A DNA stretch of 47,607 nucleotides, from NCBI GenBank assembly GCA_020632885.1, contig JACKEQ010000038.1, positions 1 through 47,607 on the forward strand, written 5' to 3'. Positions 33,662 to 42,259 of this stretch are shown here, in pieces (position 1 is the stretch's first letter; each line of letters begins with the position of its first letter). The notes below the pieces were generated by a model. The model was not told where the DNA came from. It worked only from the letters and a program-made list of their open reading frames with translations, and searched no databases. Source of the DNA: Alphaproteobacteria bacterium. Lineage in GTDB: Bacteria > Myxococcota_A > UBA796 > GCA-2862545. Position numbers and translations under genes: made by a program.

Positions 33662-33697
33662 TGCAAGCCGCGCGCCAGGCGACGCGCGGACCTTGCA
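33662..33697 (-). terminator. G+C-rich hairpin just after the stop of the 33706 gene
   Basis: A 13-base arm (33662-33674) pairs with 33683-33689 plus 33692-33697, with a 2-base bulge (33690-33691) and an 8-base loop. It begins 9 bases after the stop of the minus-strand gene ending at 33706 and lies before the 59-residue gene. No U tract on either strand, so it may attenuate transcription or protect the 3' end. Confidence 0.5.
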
Positions 33698-33705
33698 GCC
33701 GAGCC

Positions 33706-34827
33706 CTACTCGTCGAGAGAAGCCAGGAACTTCTTGGCGTCTGCGGCGTGCGGGTTGCTGACGCTCGCGAGGCGCTCGACCACCGGCATCGCGAAGTCGC
33801 GGTGCTTCAGCAGCCAGCTGCGGGCCTGCGGACGCACGGTGGACTCGGCGGCGAGGGCCAGCATGATGGGGATGACCTCCACCGCCTTCACGGGCGCCAT
33901 CTGCTCCATGAACCACTTCTGGTCGGTGGAACCGAGCTTCTTGTACCAGCCGCCGAACCGCGCCTCGAGGATGCGGGGACCGCCGATCCAGACGAGCCTG
34001 GCGTCCGGCAGCGTGAAGCCCCGGTTGATCGAGGCCCGCATGCGGATCGGCACGGGATCGTTCACGTGGGTGTACCAACGCAGGTCATGATCGGTCGTCG
34101 CGTGGGCGGCGTCCGCACCCTGGAGGACGAGCATCAGGGACCGTGCGTGGCACGGGGTCTGCGGCAGGCGCGTGCCGCTGCCGGGCGCGAGGTCTGCCGT
34201 GTGGTGCAGCACGTGGCGCGCGCGCTCGCGGAGCGCGTCGCCCTGCTCGGCGGGCATGCGGAGCAGGAAGTAGCCGAGCTGGTAGGTGAGCAGCGCCGGC
34301 ATGGGCTTCATGTCGACGAGCTCCTCGGGCTGCATGCCCTCGAGCGCCGTGACGATGGCCCGGGCGATCACCTCGGGGCCCGTGAGGGCCTCGGCGAGGA
34401 GCGCGAAGCTCTCGGTGGCGCGGTCGCCCACCCAGAGCGGCGTGGTGTCCATCCGCGTGTGGATGAGGCTCGTGACCTCCTTCTCGCCCATGGGCTCGAG
34501 GTTCCAGAGGGCCTCCTTGACCTCCTCCCGGATCTCGCGCTTGCCCGGAGCGATGTCGTACAGCCGACCGATGCCCCAGGCGCGCACGAGCGCGAGAGCC
34601 AGGCTTCGCGGCCACGTCAGCTTCAGGTCGAAGTCCGTCTGCATCAGGTGGTACAGCGCGAGCTTGTAGGGCTCCACGCTCACGTCGGAGAGCATCCGGA
34701 TGTGCGGCCAACCCAGCGCGAACAGCTCGTCGTGCACGGGCTGGAAGCAGAAGCCCTTCTTGATCTGCTTCAGCCCGGCGGCGCCCTTCAGCTCACGCGC
34801 GCGCTCCTCCTCGACTCCCATCCTCAC
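33706..34827 (-). CDS. Soluble helical protein of unknown function
   Basis: 373 residues; GTG at 34827 has GGAG upstream, while ATG at 34821 (MGVEEERARELK) is the alternative. No signal peptide or membrane helix. It is helix-rich, with repeats of short amphipathic helices (for example SLALALVRAWGIGRLYD and ESFALLAEALTGPEVIARAI) that could form a HEAT-like stack. Contains CFQPVHDELFALGWPH near the N-terminus. No family is recognised. Followed by a strong hairpin; the upstream membrane protein gene begins 31 bases away. Confidence 0.72.
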   Translation of the reverse strand: MRMGVEEERARELKGAAGLKQIKKGFCFQPVHDELFALGWPHIRMLSDVSVEPYKLALYHLMQTDFDLKLTWPRSLALALVRAWGIGRLYDIAPGKREIREEVKEALWNLEPMGEKEVTSLIHTRMDTTPLWVGDRATESFALLAEALTGPEVIARAIVTALEGMQPEELVDMKPMPALLTYQLGYFLLRMPAEQGDALRERARHVLHHTADLAPGSGTRLPQTPCHARSLMLVLQGADAAHATTDHDLRWYTHVNDPVPIRMRASINRGFTLPDARLVWIGGPRILEARFGGWYKKLGSTDQKWFMEQMAPVKAVEVIPIMLALAAESTVRPQARSWLLKHRDFAMPVVERLASVSNPHAADAKKFLASLDE

Positions 34828-34857
34828 CTCGGCTCCAGGGTGGGGGAGTATACGCGG

Positions 34858-35841
34858 TCAGGGACGGAGCGCGAGCCACATGAGCCGTGGGTCCGGCCGG
34901 GAGCTGGCGACTTCCCCGTACGGACCGAGATCCATACGCCAGTCGCCCGCCTCCTTGCGGAGCGTCACGGTGCTCCCCGCGATCGCGACCTCCATGCGAT
35001 CGCGCTCCACCCGCGTGTACGTGGCGGTCCAGGCGGGGTTCGCGCGCCGGGCCTCCTCGGCGACGAGCGCCTCCGGGAGCAGCGGCCAGGTGAGGGGACC
35101 CGCACCCTTCCGGGTGGAGAGGTGGTCCGCGAGCGTGCCCACGGCGACGAGGAACGCCCGCCCGCGCGGGACGATCGTGGTCTCCACGGCGGCGGGATCG
35201 TCCCAGAGGCCCGGACGGGGCGTGAGGCCTTCGTACACGGCGGCGTACAGCTCGGGCGGCACGTCCTTGCCGAGCTCCGGCCAGGAGGCCTCGAGGTGCC
35301 GCATCCACACGACGCCCACGGCGGCCGCGGACGCGTTCGTGAGGCCCTCCCAGCCCTCCGCGTCGTGGCCGGCCAGCACGGCAGCCAGGCGCTTCTGGGC
35401 GGCCGCGACCTCCGCGGTGGTGCCGGGGAGGGGGCCGGGGGTCTCCACGACCTCGACCTCCTCGACCTGCTCGGCCTGGGACGGAGCGAGCAGGAGGTCC
35501 ATCCCGCGCACGAGCGTGAGCTGGGGCTGCGGGACGGCCAGGGTCAGGGCGCCTACGGTCGCACCGTGGAGCGCCAGCACGGTGGTGGCCACCACGCTCG
35601 CCCGGTGCACGGAGCGTCCGCGTGACTCGAAGCTCTGCACGATCCCGAGCCCCACGGCGAACGGGACGACGAGCGCCCCGCAGACCCCGATGGCCCCGGC
35701 GACCATCTGCAACGACTGGCCCTCCAGGGTGAGGTACGTCGCCGAGGCTGCGGCGAGCGCACCTCCGACGAGCACCGTGGTGAGCACCGCGACCAGGACG
35801 AACACCCGCGACAATCGACCTCCAGTCACGGGAATCTCCAC
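34858..35841 (-). CDS. Membrane-anchored protein of unknown function
   Basis: 327 residues, GTG start (MEIPVTGGRLSRV). Three hydrophobic segments fall in the first 125 residues (RVFVLVAVLTTVLVGGALAAA, MVAGAIGVCGALVVPFAVGL and VVATTVLALHGATVGALTLAV). A soluble C-terminal domain of about 200 residues follows, containing WEGLTNASAAAVGVVWMRH, two Trp-rich loops and LRKEAGDWRMDLGPYG near the end. No known domain is recognised. Divergent from the ABC exporter gene, with 65 bases between starts. Confidence 0.72.
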   Translation of the reverse strand: MEIPVTGGRLSRVFVLVAVLTTVLVGGALAAASATYLTLEGQSLQMVAGAIGVCGALVVPFAVGLGIVQSFESRGRSVHRASVVATTVLALHGATVGALTLAVPQPQLTLVRGMDLLLAPSQAEQVEEVEVVETPGPLPGTTAEVAAAQKRLAAVLAGHDAEGWEGLTNASAAAVGVVWMRHLEASWPELGKDVPPELYAAVYEGLTPRPGLWDDPAAVETTIVPRGRAFLVAVGTLADHLSTRKGAGPLTWPLLPEALVAEEARRANPAWTATYTRVERDRMEVAIAGSTVTLRKEAGDWRMDLGPYGEVASSRPDPRLMWLALRP

Positions 35842-35906
35842 ACGTCGCCAGAGAAGACAAGGGTGGCCGGTGGTCGTTCCGGAAGGCGTGCGTACCTTCG
35901 GCGGTC

Positions 35907-37691
35907 ATGGCCGAACGCGTCTCCGAGAAGTCCGTCCAGCCCGCCGGGGAGCCCGTCTCCTACCGGCGGATCCTGGCCCTCGCCCGCCCCGAGATCGGGG
36001 TCCTGTCCGTCGCCACGGGTGCGCTCGTGATCAGCAGCGGGCTCACGCTGGTCTACCCGCAGGCCGTCGCCTGGATGGTCGACAGCATCGGCGGAGAGCC
36101 GCGTCCTCTGCCGTGGGTGGGGGTGCTGACGTTCGACCAGATGGCGCTCGGCATGCTCTGCCTGTTCGCGGTGGCGAGCGTCTTCGGGGCCGTCCGGGCC
36201 TGGTTGTTCACCATCGCCGGTGAGCGGATCGTCGCGCGTCTGCGGACCGATCTCTACGAGGCCATCCTGGGCCAGGAGATCAGCTTCTTCGACCAGTCGC
36301 GGACGGGCGAGCTCACGAACCGGCTGGCGAGCGACACGACGGTCCTGCAGAACACCGTGACGGTGAACATCAGCATGGCGCTCCGGTTCGGTGCATCCGT
36401 GCTGGGCGGCGTGGCGATGCTGGTCTACACGTCGCCGCGGCTGGCGGCCCTCGCGCTCTCCATCGTGCCCGTGGTGGCCATCGCCGCCTCGCTCTACGGC
36501 CGGCTCATCCGGCGCTGGAGCAAGGACGTGCAGGACGCGCTCGCCGACGCCACGACCGTGGCCGAGGAGACGTTCTCCGGCGTGCGGACCGTGCGTGCGT
36601 TCGCCCGCGAGAAGGGCGAGGTCGCGCGCTACCGGGAGGCCGTGGACCGCTCCTACGCGCTCGCTGCCAAGCGGGCCCTCGCGATGGGCGTGTTCAACGG
36701 GTTCATCGGATTCGCGGGCTACGGCAGCATCGCGGCGGTGGTCTGGTACGGCGGGCGGCTGGTGCTCGACGGGCGGATGTCCTCGGGCGAGCTCACCGCC
36801 TTCCTGCTCTACACGCTGATGGTGGCCTTCTCGACGAGCGCGCTGGCGAACCTGTTCGGCGACTTCATGCGCGCGAGCGGCGCGAGCCAGCGGGTCTTCC
36901 ACCTCCTCGACACCGTGAGCGCCTTCGAGCACGGGGGCGAGGAGATCGACCGCGTCTCGGGCGACGTGCGGTTCGACGGCGTGGGGTTCGTCTACCCGAG
37001 CCGTCCGGACGTGGTGGTGCTCGACGGCTTCGATCTGGCCGTCGCGCCCGGTCGGGCGGTGGCCCTGGTGGGGCCATCGGGTAGCGGGAAGTCGACGGTG
37101 GCCCAGCTGCTCACCCGCTTCTACGCGCCGGTGAGCGGCCGGGTGCTCGTGGACGGCCGCGACATCGCGGAGCTCGATGGCTCGTCCCTGCGCCGTCACA
37201 TCGGTGTCGTCAGCCAGGAGCCCATCCTGTTCGCGACGTCCATCCGCGACAACATCCGCTACGGCCGGCCCGAGGCCGGCGATGCGGAGGTCCGGGCCGC
37301 CGCGACCGCGGCGAACGCGCTGTCCTTCATCGAGACCTTCCCGGAAGGCCTCGACACCATGGTGGGCGAGCGCGGGGTGCGTCTCTCGGGCGGTCAGAAG
37401 CAGCGCATCGCCATCGCGCGCGCCATCCTCGAGGACCCCGCCATCCTCATCCTCGACGAGGCGACCAGCGCGCTGGACTCCGAGAGCGAGCACCTCGTGC
37501 AGGAAGCGCTCGACCGCCTCATGGAGGGCCGCACGACGCTCATCATCGCCCACCGCCTGTCCACCGTGCGCGACGCCGACGAGGTGGTCGTGCTGGAGGG
37601 GGGCCGTGTGGTCGAGCGGGGCTCCCACGACGAGCTGGTCACGAAGGCCGGCCTCTACCGGCGGCTCGTCGAGCGCCAGTTCGCGAGCTGA
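35907..37691 (+). CDS. ABCB/MsbA-type half ABC exporter
   Basis: 594 residues, full length for a fused half-transporter. The transmembrane domain (about 30-330) has six helices and the typical QEISFFDQSRTGELTNRLASD intracellular-loop motif. The ATPase domain (about 345-594) has Walker A GPSGSGKST (near 388), signature LSGGQKQRIAIARAI, Walker B ILILDEATSALD and the His in IIAHRLSTV. It should homodimerise in the inner membrane. Substrate is unknown; related proteins export lipids, peptides or drugs. The next gene follows 2 bases later. Confidence 0.95.
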   Translation: MAERVSEKSVQPAGEPVSYRRILALARPEIGVLSVATGALVISSGLTLVYPQAVAWMVDSIGGEPRPLPWVGVLTFDQMALGMLCLFAVASVFGAVRAWLFTIAGERIVARLRTDLYEAILGQEISFFDQSRTGELTNRLASDTTVLQNTVTVNISMALRFGASVLGGVAMLVYTSPRLAALALSIVPVVAIAASLYGRLIRRWSKDVQDALADATTVAEETFSGVRTVRAFAREKGEVARYREAVDRSYALAAKRALAMGVFNGFIGFAGYGSIAAVVWYGGRLVLDGRMSSGELTAFLLYTLMVAFSTSALANLFGDFMRASGASQRVFHLLDTVSAFEHGGEEIDRVSGDVRFDGVGFVYPSRPDVVVLDGFDLAVAPGRAVALVGPSGSGKSTVAQLLTRFYAPVSGRVLVDGRDIAELDGSSLRRHIGVVSQEPILFATSIRDNIRYGRPEAGDAEVRAAATAANALSFIETFPEGLDTMVGERGVRLSGGQKQRIAIARAILEDPAILILDEATSALDSESEHLVQEALDRLMEGRTTLIIAHRLSTVRDADEVVVLEGGRVVERGSHDELVTKAGLYRRLVERQFAS

Positions 37692-37693
37692 GG

Positions 37694-38074
37694 GTGTCCG
37701 GGAAGCGCACGTGTGACGAGCTGGGGCTCCTCGTGGGCGCCGGGGGTGTGGTGCCCACCGACCGTCGTGTGGCCTGGGAGGCCGGGACCACCCGGGTGGG
37801 CTGCTCGCGGCTGAAGTGCCGTCACTGCGGCCGACGGGTCCGGCGGATCACGGGGTACCGCATCGACCGCTGGCCCACGACGGAGGACGAGATCGGCGAG
37901 GTGTGGGCGGCGGTGGACGACCCCTCAGCGTGCAGGTTCCTGACCACGGCCGCGTCCGGCGCCGAGTTCAGCACGTACGTCTGTCGGTGTGCGGTGTTCG
38001 ACGTCTCCGGCATCCGCTCGCTCCGCGACATCGACACCCTCGACGGGTGGCGTTGCGACGGCCACCCCGCCTGA
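37694..38074 (+). CDS. Small Cys-rich (zinc-ribbon-like) protein
   Basis: 126 residues, GTG start 2 bases after the exporter stop. The middle has CSRLKCRHCGRRVRRI, a CxxxxCxxC arrangement followed by Arg-rich sequence, and further on come VCRCAVFD and WRCDGHPA, so four to five Cys could bind zinc. No established domain is recognised. Coupling to the ABC exporter gene is likely from spacing, but its function is not evident. The stop is 3 bases from the convergent stop of the RelA/SpoT-like gene. Confidence 0.7.
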   Translation: MSGKRTCDELGLLVGAGGVVPTDRRVAWEAGTTRVGCSRLKCRHCGRRVRRITGYRIDRWPTTEDEIGEVWAAVDDPSACRFLTTAASGAEFSTYVCRCAVFDVSGIRSLRDIDTLDGWRCDGHPA

Positions 38075-38077
38075 GGG

Positions 38078-39175
38078 TCAGCCGCGGGTGCGCAGGCCCC
38101 GCTTCAGCCGCTGGGCCACCACGCGCTGCTGGCGGAGCTTGTAGAGGTTGTGGGCGTTCTCGCCGACCTCGTTGTTGCGCGCGGTCTCCTCGTCGACGAT
38201 CTGGAACTCGACGTTCACGAACACCGTGTGGCCGAGCTCGACGTCGAAGGTGTGGCGCCCCTCGGGCAGCGGCACCGGGTAGTCCATGATGAAGTTGATG
38301 ACCCGGTAGCTCTTGCCGCTGAACTCGTTGCGCGTCTCCTCCGACTCGTCGTCGCGGGTCAGCCGGAGGCGGGCGCGGGTGGCCTCGTCGAGGCCGCGCA
38401 GCAGGCTCTCCGGCTCGAGCAGGTTGTTGTGGGACTGCCCCGGGATGACGTAGTTGAACGGGAAGAGGTTGCGGGTGATCCACGCCAGCGTGGGCGCGAC
38501 GTGCTCCGGCCGCTCGACGATGCACCGGTAGCGGAGCTTGTCGAACACCGTGGCGGCGACGTTCTCCTTCTTGGCGAGGAGCTTCGTGATCACGCTGCTG
38601 CGCGACTTCCGGTTGCCCGAGAAGCTCGCGATGGGCACGCCGTCCTCCCGCATCGCGCGGGCGGCCCGGAGCACGCGCTGGTGCGCGAGGTCCAGCAGCT
38701 CGGCCTCGGAGATGGGCGTGCGGTGGCGGAGGTCTGCCGCCGCCAGGTGCTGGATGACGTGCATCAGCTTGAGGATGACGCACGAGAGGATCTGGCGACG
38801 CCGGAACCCGCCGAACTCCGACGCCCAGAGGAAGATGTGCCGCACGTCGTCCGGCGTGCGGATCTCCATGGGGAAGTGGAGCTTGAGGTGCTCCTCCAGG
38901 TAGGAGACCGACTCGTTGAACAGGAAGCGGAGCCGGGCCTGGTGATCGCGGCGCGTCATGTCGAGGTGGTGCAGGCGGAGGAACGCGTCCACCTGGTCCT
39001 CGTCCGTGAGCTCCAGGCGGTTCCAGTCCACCACGCTCCCACCCATGAGGATCAGCCGGATCGACTGGATGTCCTGCAGGGTGAAGGACGGATCCCACGT
39101 GCCGGGCTTCCAGGTGGCGTCGATCTCGAGCGGGTCGCGGCGCATACCAGAGGGTATCGCGGTAGAGGGGGCCAT
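38078..39175 (-). CDS. Uncharacterised protein with RelA/SpoT-like nucleotidyltransferase core (TIGR04552-like)
   Basis: 365 residues; ATG 39175 or ATG 39145 (MRRDPLEIDATWK), neither with a strong ribosome-binding site. It matches my memory of the myxobacterial family TIGR04552, not verified. The centre reads FSGNRKSRSSVITKLLAKK, then VFDKLRYRCIVERPEHV, which mirrors the RelA/SpoT synthetase pattern (Arg/Lys-rich S-x-x-x-K helix, then strand DxxxxRxIV with the catalytic-type Asp). A conserved C-terminal part has FNYVIPGQSHNNL and VFVNVEFQIVDEE, the last like the metal-binding Glu strand. Enzymatic activity is not shown. Divergent from rsgA. Confidence 0.75.
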   Translation of the reverse strand: MAPSTAIPSGMRRDPLEIDATWKPGTWDPSFTLQDIQSIRLILMGGSVVDWNRLELTDEDQVDAFLRLHHLDMTRRDHQARLRFLFNESVSYLEEHLKLHFPMEIRTPDDVRHIFLWASEFGGFRRRQILSCVILKLMHVIQHLAAADLRHRTPISEAELLDLAHQRVLRAARAMREDGVPIASFSGNRKSRSSVITKLLAKKENVAATVFDKLRYRCIVERPEHVAPTLAWITRNLFPFNYVIPGQSHNNLLEPESLLRGLDEATRARLRLTRDDESEETRNEFSGKSYRVINFIMDYPVPLPEGRHTFDVELGHTVFVNVEFQIVDEETARNNEVGENAHNLYKLRQQRVVAQRLKRGLRTRG

Positions 39176-39186
39176 CGGAGGACGGT

Positions 39187-40065
39187 GTGGGAGGACCCCG
39201 GGTCGGACGGGTGCTGGAGAACCGCGGACGCCGCGTGAACGTGCGGTCGGACGGGGAGGACGTGGTGTGCTTCCTCTCCGGGCAGCGGGCGGTCGTGGGC
39301 GACGAGGTCACCTTCGTGGACGCGAAGGGAGGTGGGGGCAAGCTCGTCTCGGTCGCGCGTCGGCGCACGAGCCTCGTGCGGGTCGGGCACAACGGGCGTG
39401 AGCAGGTGCTGGCGGCCAACCTCGAGGGGCTCTTCGTGGTGGTGGCTCCCCAGGAACCCCCGTTCCGCGCGGGTCTCGTGGACCGCTATGCGGTGGCCGC
39501 CGCGGCCCAGGGGCTCCGGGTGTGCGTCGTCGTGAACAAGTGCGATCAGGGCGTGCCTCCCGACGTGGAAGCGGCCCTGGCCCTCCGCGAGGCCCACGGC
39601 ATCGACGTCATCCGTGCGTCGGCCCTCCTGCGCTTCGGCCTGGATGCCATCCGCGCCCACGCGGCGCAGCACGACGCCGGGCCGTGGGCTCTCGTGGGTC
39701 ACTCGGGTGTCGGCAAGACCAGCCTGATCGGCGCCCTGCTGCCGGGTGTCGACGTGGGCGCGATCGGTGAGCTGTCCGAGTACTGGGGCACCGGCCAGCA
39801 TACCACGACCGGCTCGCGGCTCTTCCCGCTCCCGGGGGGCGGCGAGCTGCTCGACTCGCCGGGCATCCGCACCTTCACGCCCGGGGGGCTCACGGTGGAC
39901 ACCGTGCGCACGTGGTTCCCGGGCCTCCCGCAGGGCGTCTGCAGGTACCGCGACTGCCAGCACCGCGAGGGGGAGGACGGGTGCGGGGTGGTGGACATCG
40001 ACCCCGAGCTCCTCGCGTCCTATCGGAGGCTCCTGGAGGACGTGCGCGGGATCGGCAGCCGCTGA
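39187..40065 (+). CDS. rsgA: Ribosome small-subunit-dependent GTPase A
   Basis: 292 residues, GTG start at 39187 (MGGPRVGRVLENRG). An N-terminal OB fold is followed by a circularly permuted GTPase: G4 motif VVNKCD, then G1 GHSGVGKTSL, and G3 LDSPGI. The C-terminal zinc finger is CRYRDCQHREGEDGC. This order is diagnostic of RsgA/YjeQ, a late factor in 30S subunit maturation. Length and motifs are intact. It is divergent from the RelA/SpoT-like gene by 11 bases between start codons, so both need promoters inside or across the other's 5' end. Confidence 0.96.
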   Translation: MGGPRVGRVLENRGRRVNVRSDGEDVVCFLSGQRAVVGDEVTFVDAKGGGGKLVSVARRRTSLVRVGHNGREQVLAANLEGLFVVVAPQEPPFRAGLVDRYAVAAAAQGLRVCVVVNKCDQGVPPDVEAALALREAHGIDVIRASALLRFGLDAIRAHAAQHDAGPWALVGHSGVGKTSLIGALLPGVDVGAIGELSEYWGTGQHTTTGSRLFPLPGGGELLDSPGIRTFTPGGLTVDTVRTWFPGLPQGVCRYRDCQHREGEDGCGVVDIDPELLASYRRLLEDVRGIGSR

Positions 40066-40128
40066 ACTTTGCAGGAAACCGACCTTCGCGCCGCGCGTCC
40101 CGTGTTCCTCTGGAGGTGGGAGGTGAGG

Positions 40129-40752
40129 ATGGGTCGTGGTCGGTGGCTGGTGGCGATCTCGGCGGTCCTCCTCGCGCTCGTGGTGCTGTTCGTGGGCTCG
40201 GGGTCCGACGGTCCGTCCGGAGAGCGTGAGGCGCGCCGGGCCCGCCGTGTGGCGCGGGTCTCGCCTCCCACGACAGATCGGGCACGCGCACCCGCGTCGC
40301 TGGAGGCGCCCGCTTCGCCCGGCGGAGAGGGCGGCGCCATCCCGGTGAGCTCGGCTCCCTCGTGGACCGTGGTGTCGGCACTGACGGCCTGGACGGTGTA
40401 TGGCGGCGACATCTCGCCCTACCAGGACCACACCACGGCCGTGGAGCTGCTCTGCGACGCAGACGTCATGGCCGAGGGAGCCGCGCTGGACGGCTGGGTG
40501 GACACCGTGGTCTGGGAGCCCGAGGCCCGGGCTGCCTGGGCGGTCGCCCGTCGCGCTGGTGGTGCGGAGCGGGCCCGGATCGTCGAGCTCGCCTCGCGGC
40601 GGGCGGGGGTGGAGGGTTGCCCCCTGGCCGCCAAGCTCCGGGCCGATGCAGGAACGGCTTCCGAGCTCCCCGTCCTCCTGCCCACACACGGCAGCCCGGC
40701 CGGGATCGCGCTGGCCGATGCGCGGTTCGTCCAGGAGCTCGAGCGGGAGTGA
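40129..40752 (+). CDS. Single-pass membrane-anchored protein, unknown function
   Basis: 207 residues from ATG 40129 (MGRGRWLVAISAV), preceded by GGAGGTGAGG; GTG 40123 is an alternative. One N-terminal membrane helix (LVAISAVLLALVVLFVG), then a disordered Arg/Pro/Ala-rich linker and a compact C-terminal domain (about 85-207) with two Cys (LLCDAD and EGCPL). No recognised domain. Its stop overlaps the sulfatase start (GTGA), so the two are coupled in translation and may act together, for example as anchor or partner of the sulfatase. Confidence 0.7.
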   Translation: MGRGRWLVAISAVLLALVVLFVGSGSDGPSGEREARRARRVARVSPPTTDRARAPASLEAPASPGGEGGAIPVSSAPSWTVVSALTAWTVYGGDISPYQDHTTAVELLCDADVMAEGAALDGWVDTVVWEPEARAAWAVARRAGGAERARIVELASRRAGVEGCPLAAKLRADAGTASELPVLLPTHGSPAGIALADARFVQELERE

Positions 40753-42188
40753 TCAGCGTGCTCCTCGGCTGTGTGTCGGGGGAGCTCCCGAGCGGGCGCC
40801 TGGACGCCGTGCGGGCCGATCTGGTGCCGGCGCCGCGCAACCTGTTGCTGATCGTCGTGGACGACCTCGCCGCCCATGCCCTGGGAGCCTACGGCAGCCC
40901 CGTGGCCCGCACGCCCCACATCGACGCGCTGGCGGACGAAGGGGCCCGGTTCACGCGGGCGTACACGCCGTACCCGGTCTGCGGGCCCGCGCGCGCGGCC
41001 ATGCTCACGGGCTACCACCCGCACGGCAGCGGGGCGTACGGCTACGAGAGCGGTCGCGAGCGCATCGGCCCGGACGGGCGTACGTGGCCCCAGGCCTTCC
41101 GCGAGGCCGGCTTCCGCACCGCCCGGGTGAGCAAGGTGTTCCACATGGGTGTACCTGGCGACATCGTGGCGGGCGCGGACGGGACCGACGACCCCGAGAG
41201 CTGGGACCAGCGCGTGAACACGCCGGGTCCGGAGCACCTCTCGCCTGGCGTGGGCGTCCGTGTGCACGGGAACCCCGACGGGAGCGTGCCGATCGACGGG
41301 GGAGGGACCACGATGTCGGTGATCCGGGCGGACGGCGACGACGACGATCAGGCTGACGGGCAGGCGGCCCTCGCGGCCATCGCCATGCTCGGTACCATGG
41401 GCGACGACCCGTTCTTCCTGGCGGTGGGGCTCGTGCGGCCCCACGTGCCGTTCGTCGCACCGAGCCCCTGGTTCCAGGCTTTCGACGCCGATGCCATGGT
41501 CCTGCCGACCTGGCCGGCGGACGACTGGGCGGATCTCCCATCGCGCGGCATCAACCACGTCAACGTCGAGAACGGCCGGATGTCGGCGGCGCAGCAGCGG
41601 GAGGCGCTCGTGGGCTACCACGCCTCCGTGGCCTTCATGGACGCGCAGGTCGGACGGATCCTGGACGCCCTCGAGACGTCCGGGCACGCGGGAGACACGC
41701 TCGTGATCCTGACCTCCGACCACGGCTACCACCTCGACGAGCACGGGTTCTGGCAGAAGCTCGGGGTCCACGAGGAGTCGGTCAGGGTCCCGCTCGTGGT
41801 CCGCGGGCCGGGTGTGGTCGTGGGCGAGCGGTCGGGGCTCGTCTCGCTTCTCGACCTGTTCCCGACGGCCCTCGATCTGTTCGGCGTGGACGCGCCAGGA
41901 GCGCTCCAGGGCGAGAGCCTGCGCGGTGTCCTGCGCGATCCCGGCGTGAGCGTGCGGGACGAGCTGCTGGTCACGTCCCACGGAGGCAGCACCAACCTGC
42001 TCCGGTCGGAGGGATGGGCGTGGATCGACTACGGCGCCGGCCGGGGTGCCGAGCTGTACGCGATGGACGAGGATCCCGAGCAGTTCCACAACCTGGCCGA
42101 CGAACCCGCGTTCGCCGCGATCCAGGCCGATCTGTCCTCGCGCGCCGCCACCCTCGCGTCCGATCTGCGCGGCTCCGATCTCCGCTGA
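40749..42188 (+). CDS. Sulfatase-family lipoprotein
   Basis: 479 residues, GTG start overlapping the previous stop. The N-terminus (MISVLLGCVSG) is a lipoprotein signal with lipobox LLGC. Sulfatase features: LLLIVVDDLAAHALGAYG with the metal-binding Asp pair, CGPARAAMLTG with Cys78 in a CxPxR site, and ILTSDHGYHLDEHG with further metal ligands. The Cys would need conversion to formylglycine by a separate enzyme, which is not in the window. Overall similarity is to the iduronate-2-sulfatase-like branch. Substrate (sulfated glycan or lipid) is unknown. Confidence 0.93.
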   Translation: MISVLLGCVSGELPSGRLDAVRADLVPAPRNLLLIVVDDLAAHALGAYGSPVARTPHIDALADEGARFTRAYTPYPVCGPARAAMLTGYHPHGSGAYGYESGRERIGPDGRTWPQAFREAGFRTARVSKVFHMGVPGDIVAGADGTDDPESWDQRVNTPGPEHLSPGVGVRVHGNPDGSVPIDGGGTTMSVIRADGDDDDQADGQAALAAIAMLGTMGDDPFFLAVGLVRPHVPFVAPSPWFQAFDADAMVLPTWPADDWADLPSRGINHVNVENGRMSAAQQREALVGYHASVAFMDAQVGRILDALETSGHAGDTLVILTSDHGYHLDEHGFWQKLGVHEESVRVPLVVRGPGVVVGERSGLVSLLDLFPTALDLFGVDAPGALQGESLRGVLRDPGVSVRDELLVTSHGGSTNLLRSEGWAWIDYGAGRGAELYAMDEDPEQFHNLADEPAFAAIQADLSSRAATLASDLRGSDLR

Positions 42189-42259
42189 CGACACACGTGT
42201 GTCGGCTGGGAGTGCACGGGGCATTCCTGAAAACCGGATCTGGGGTATGCTCGCGCGCC

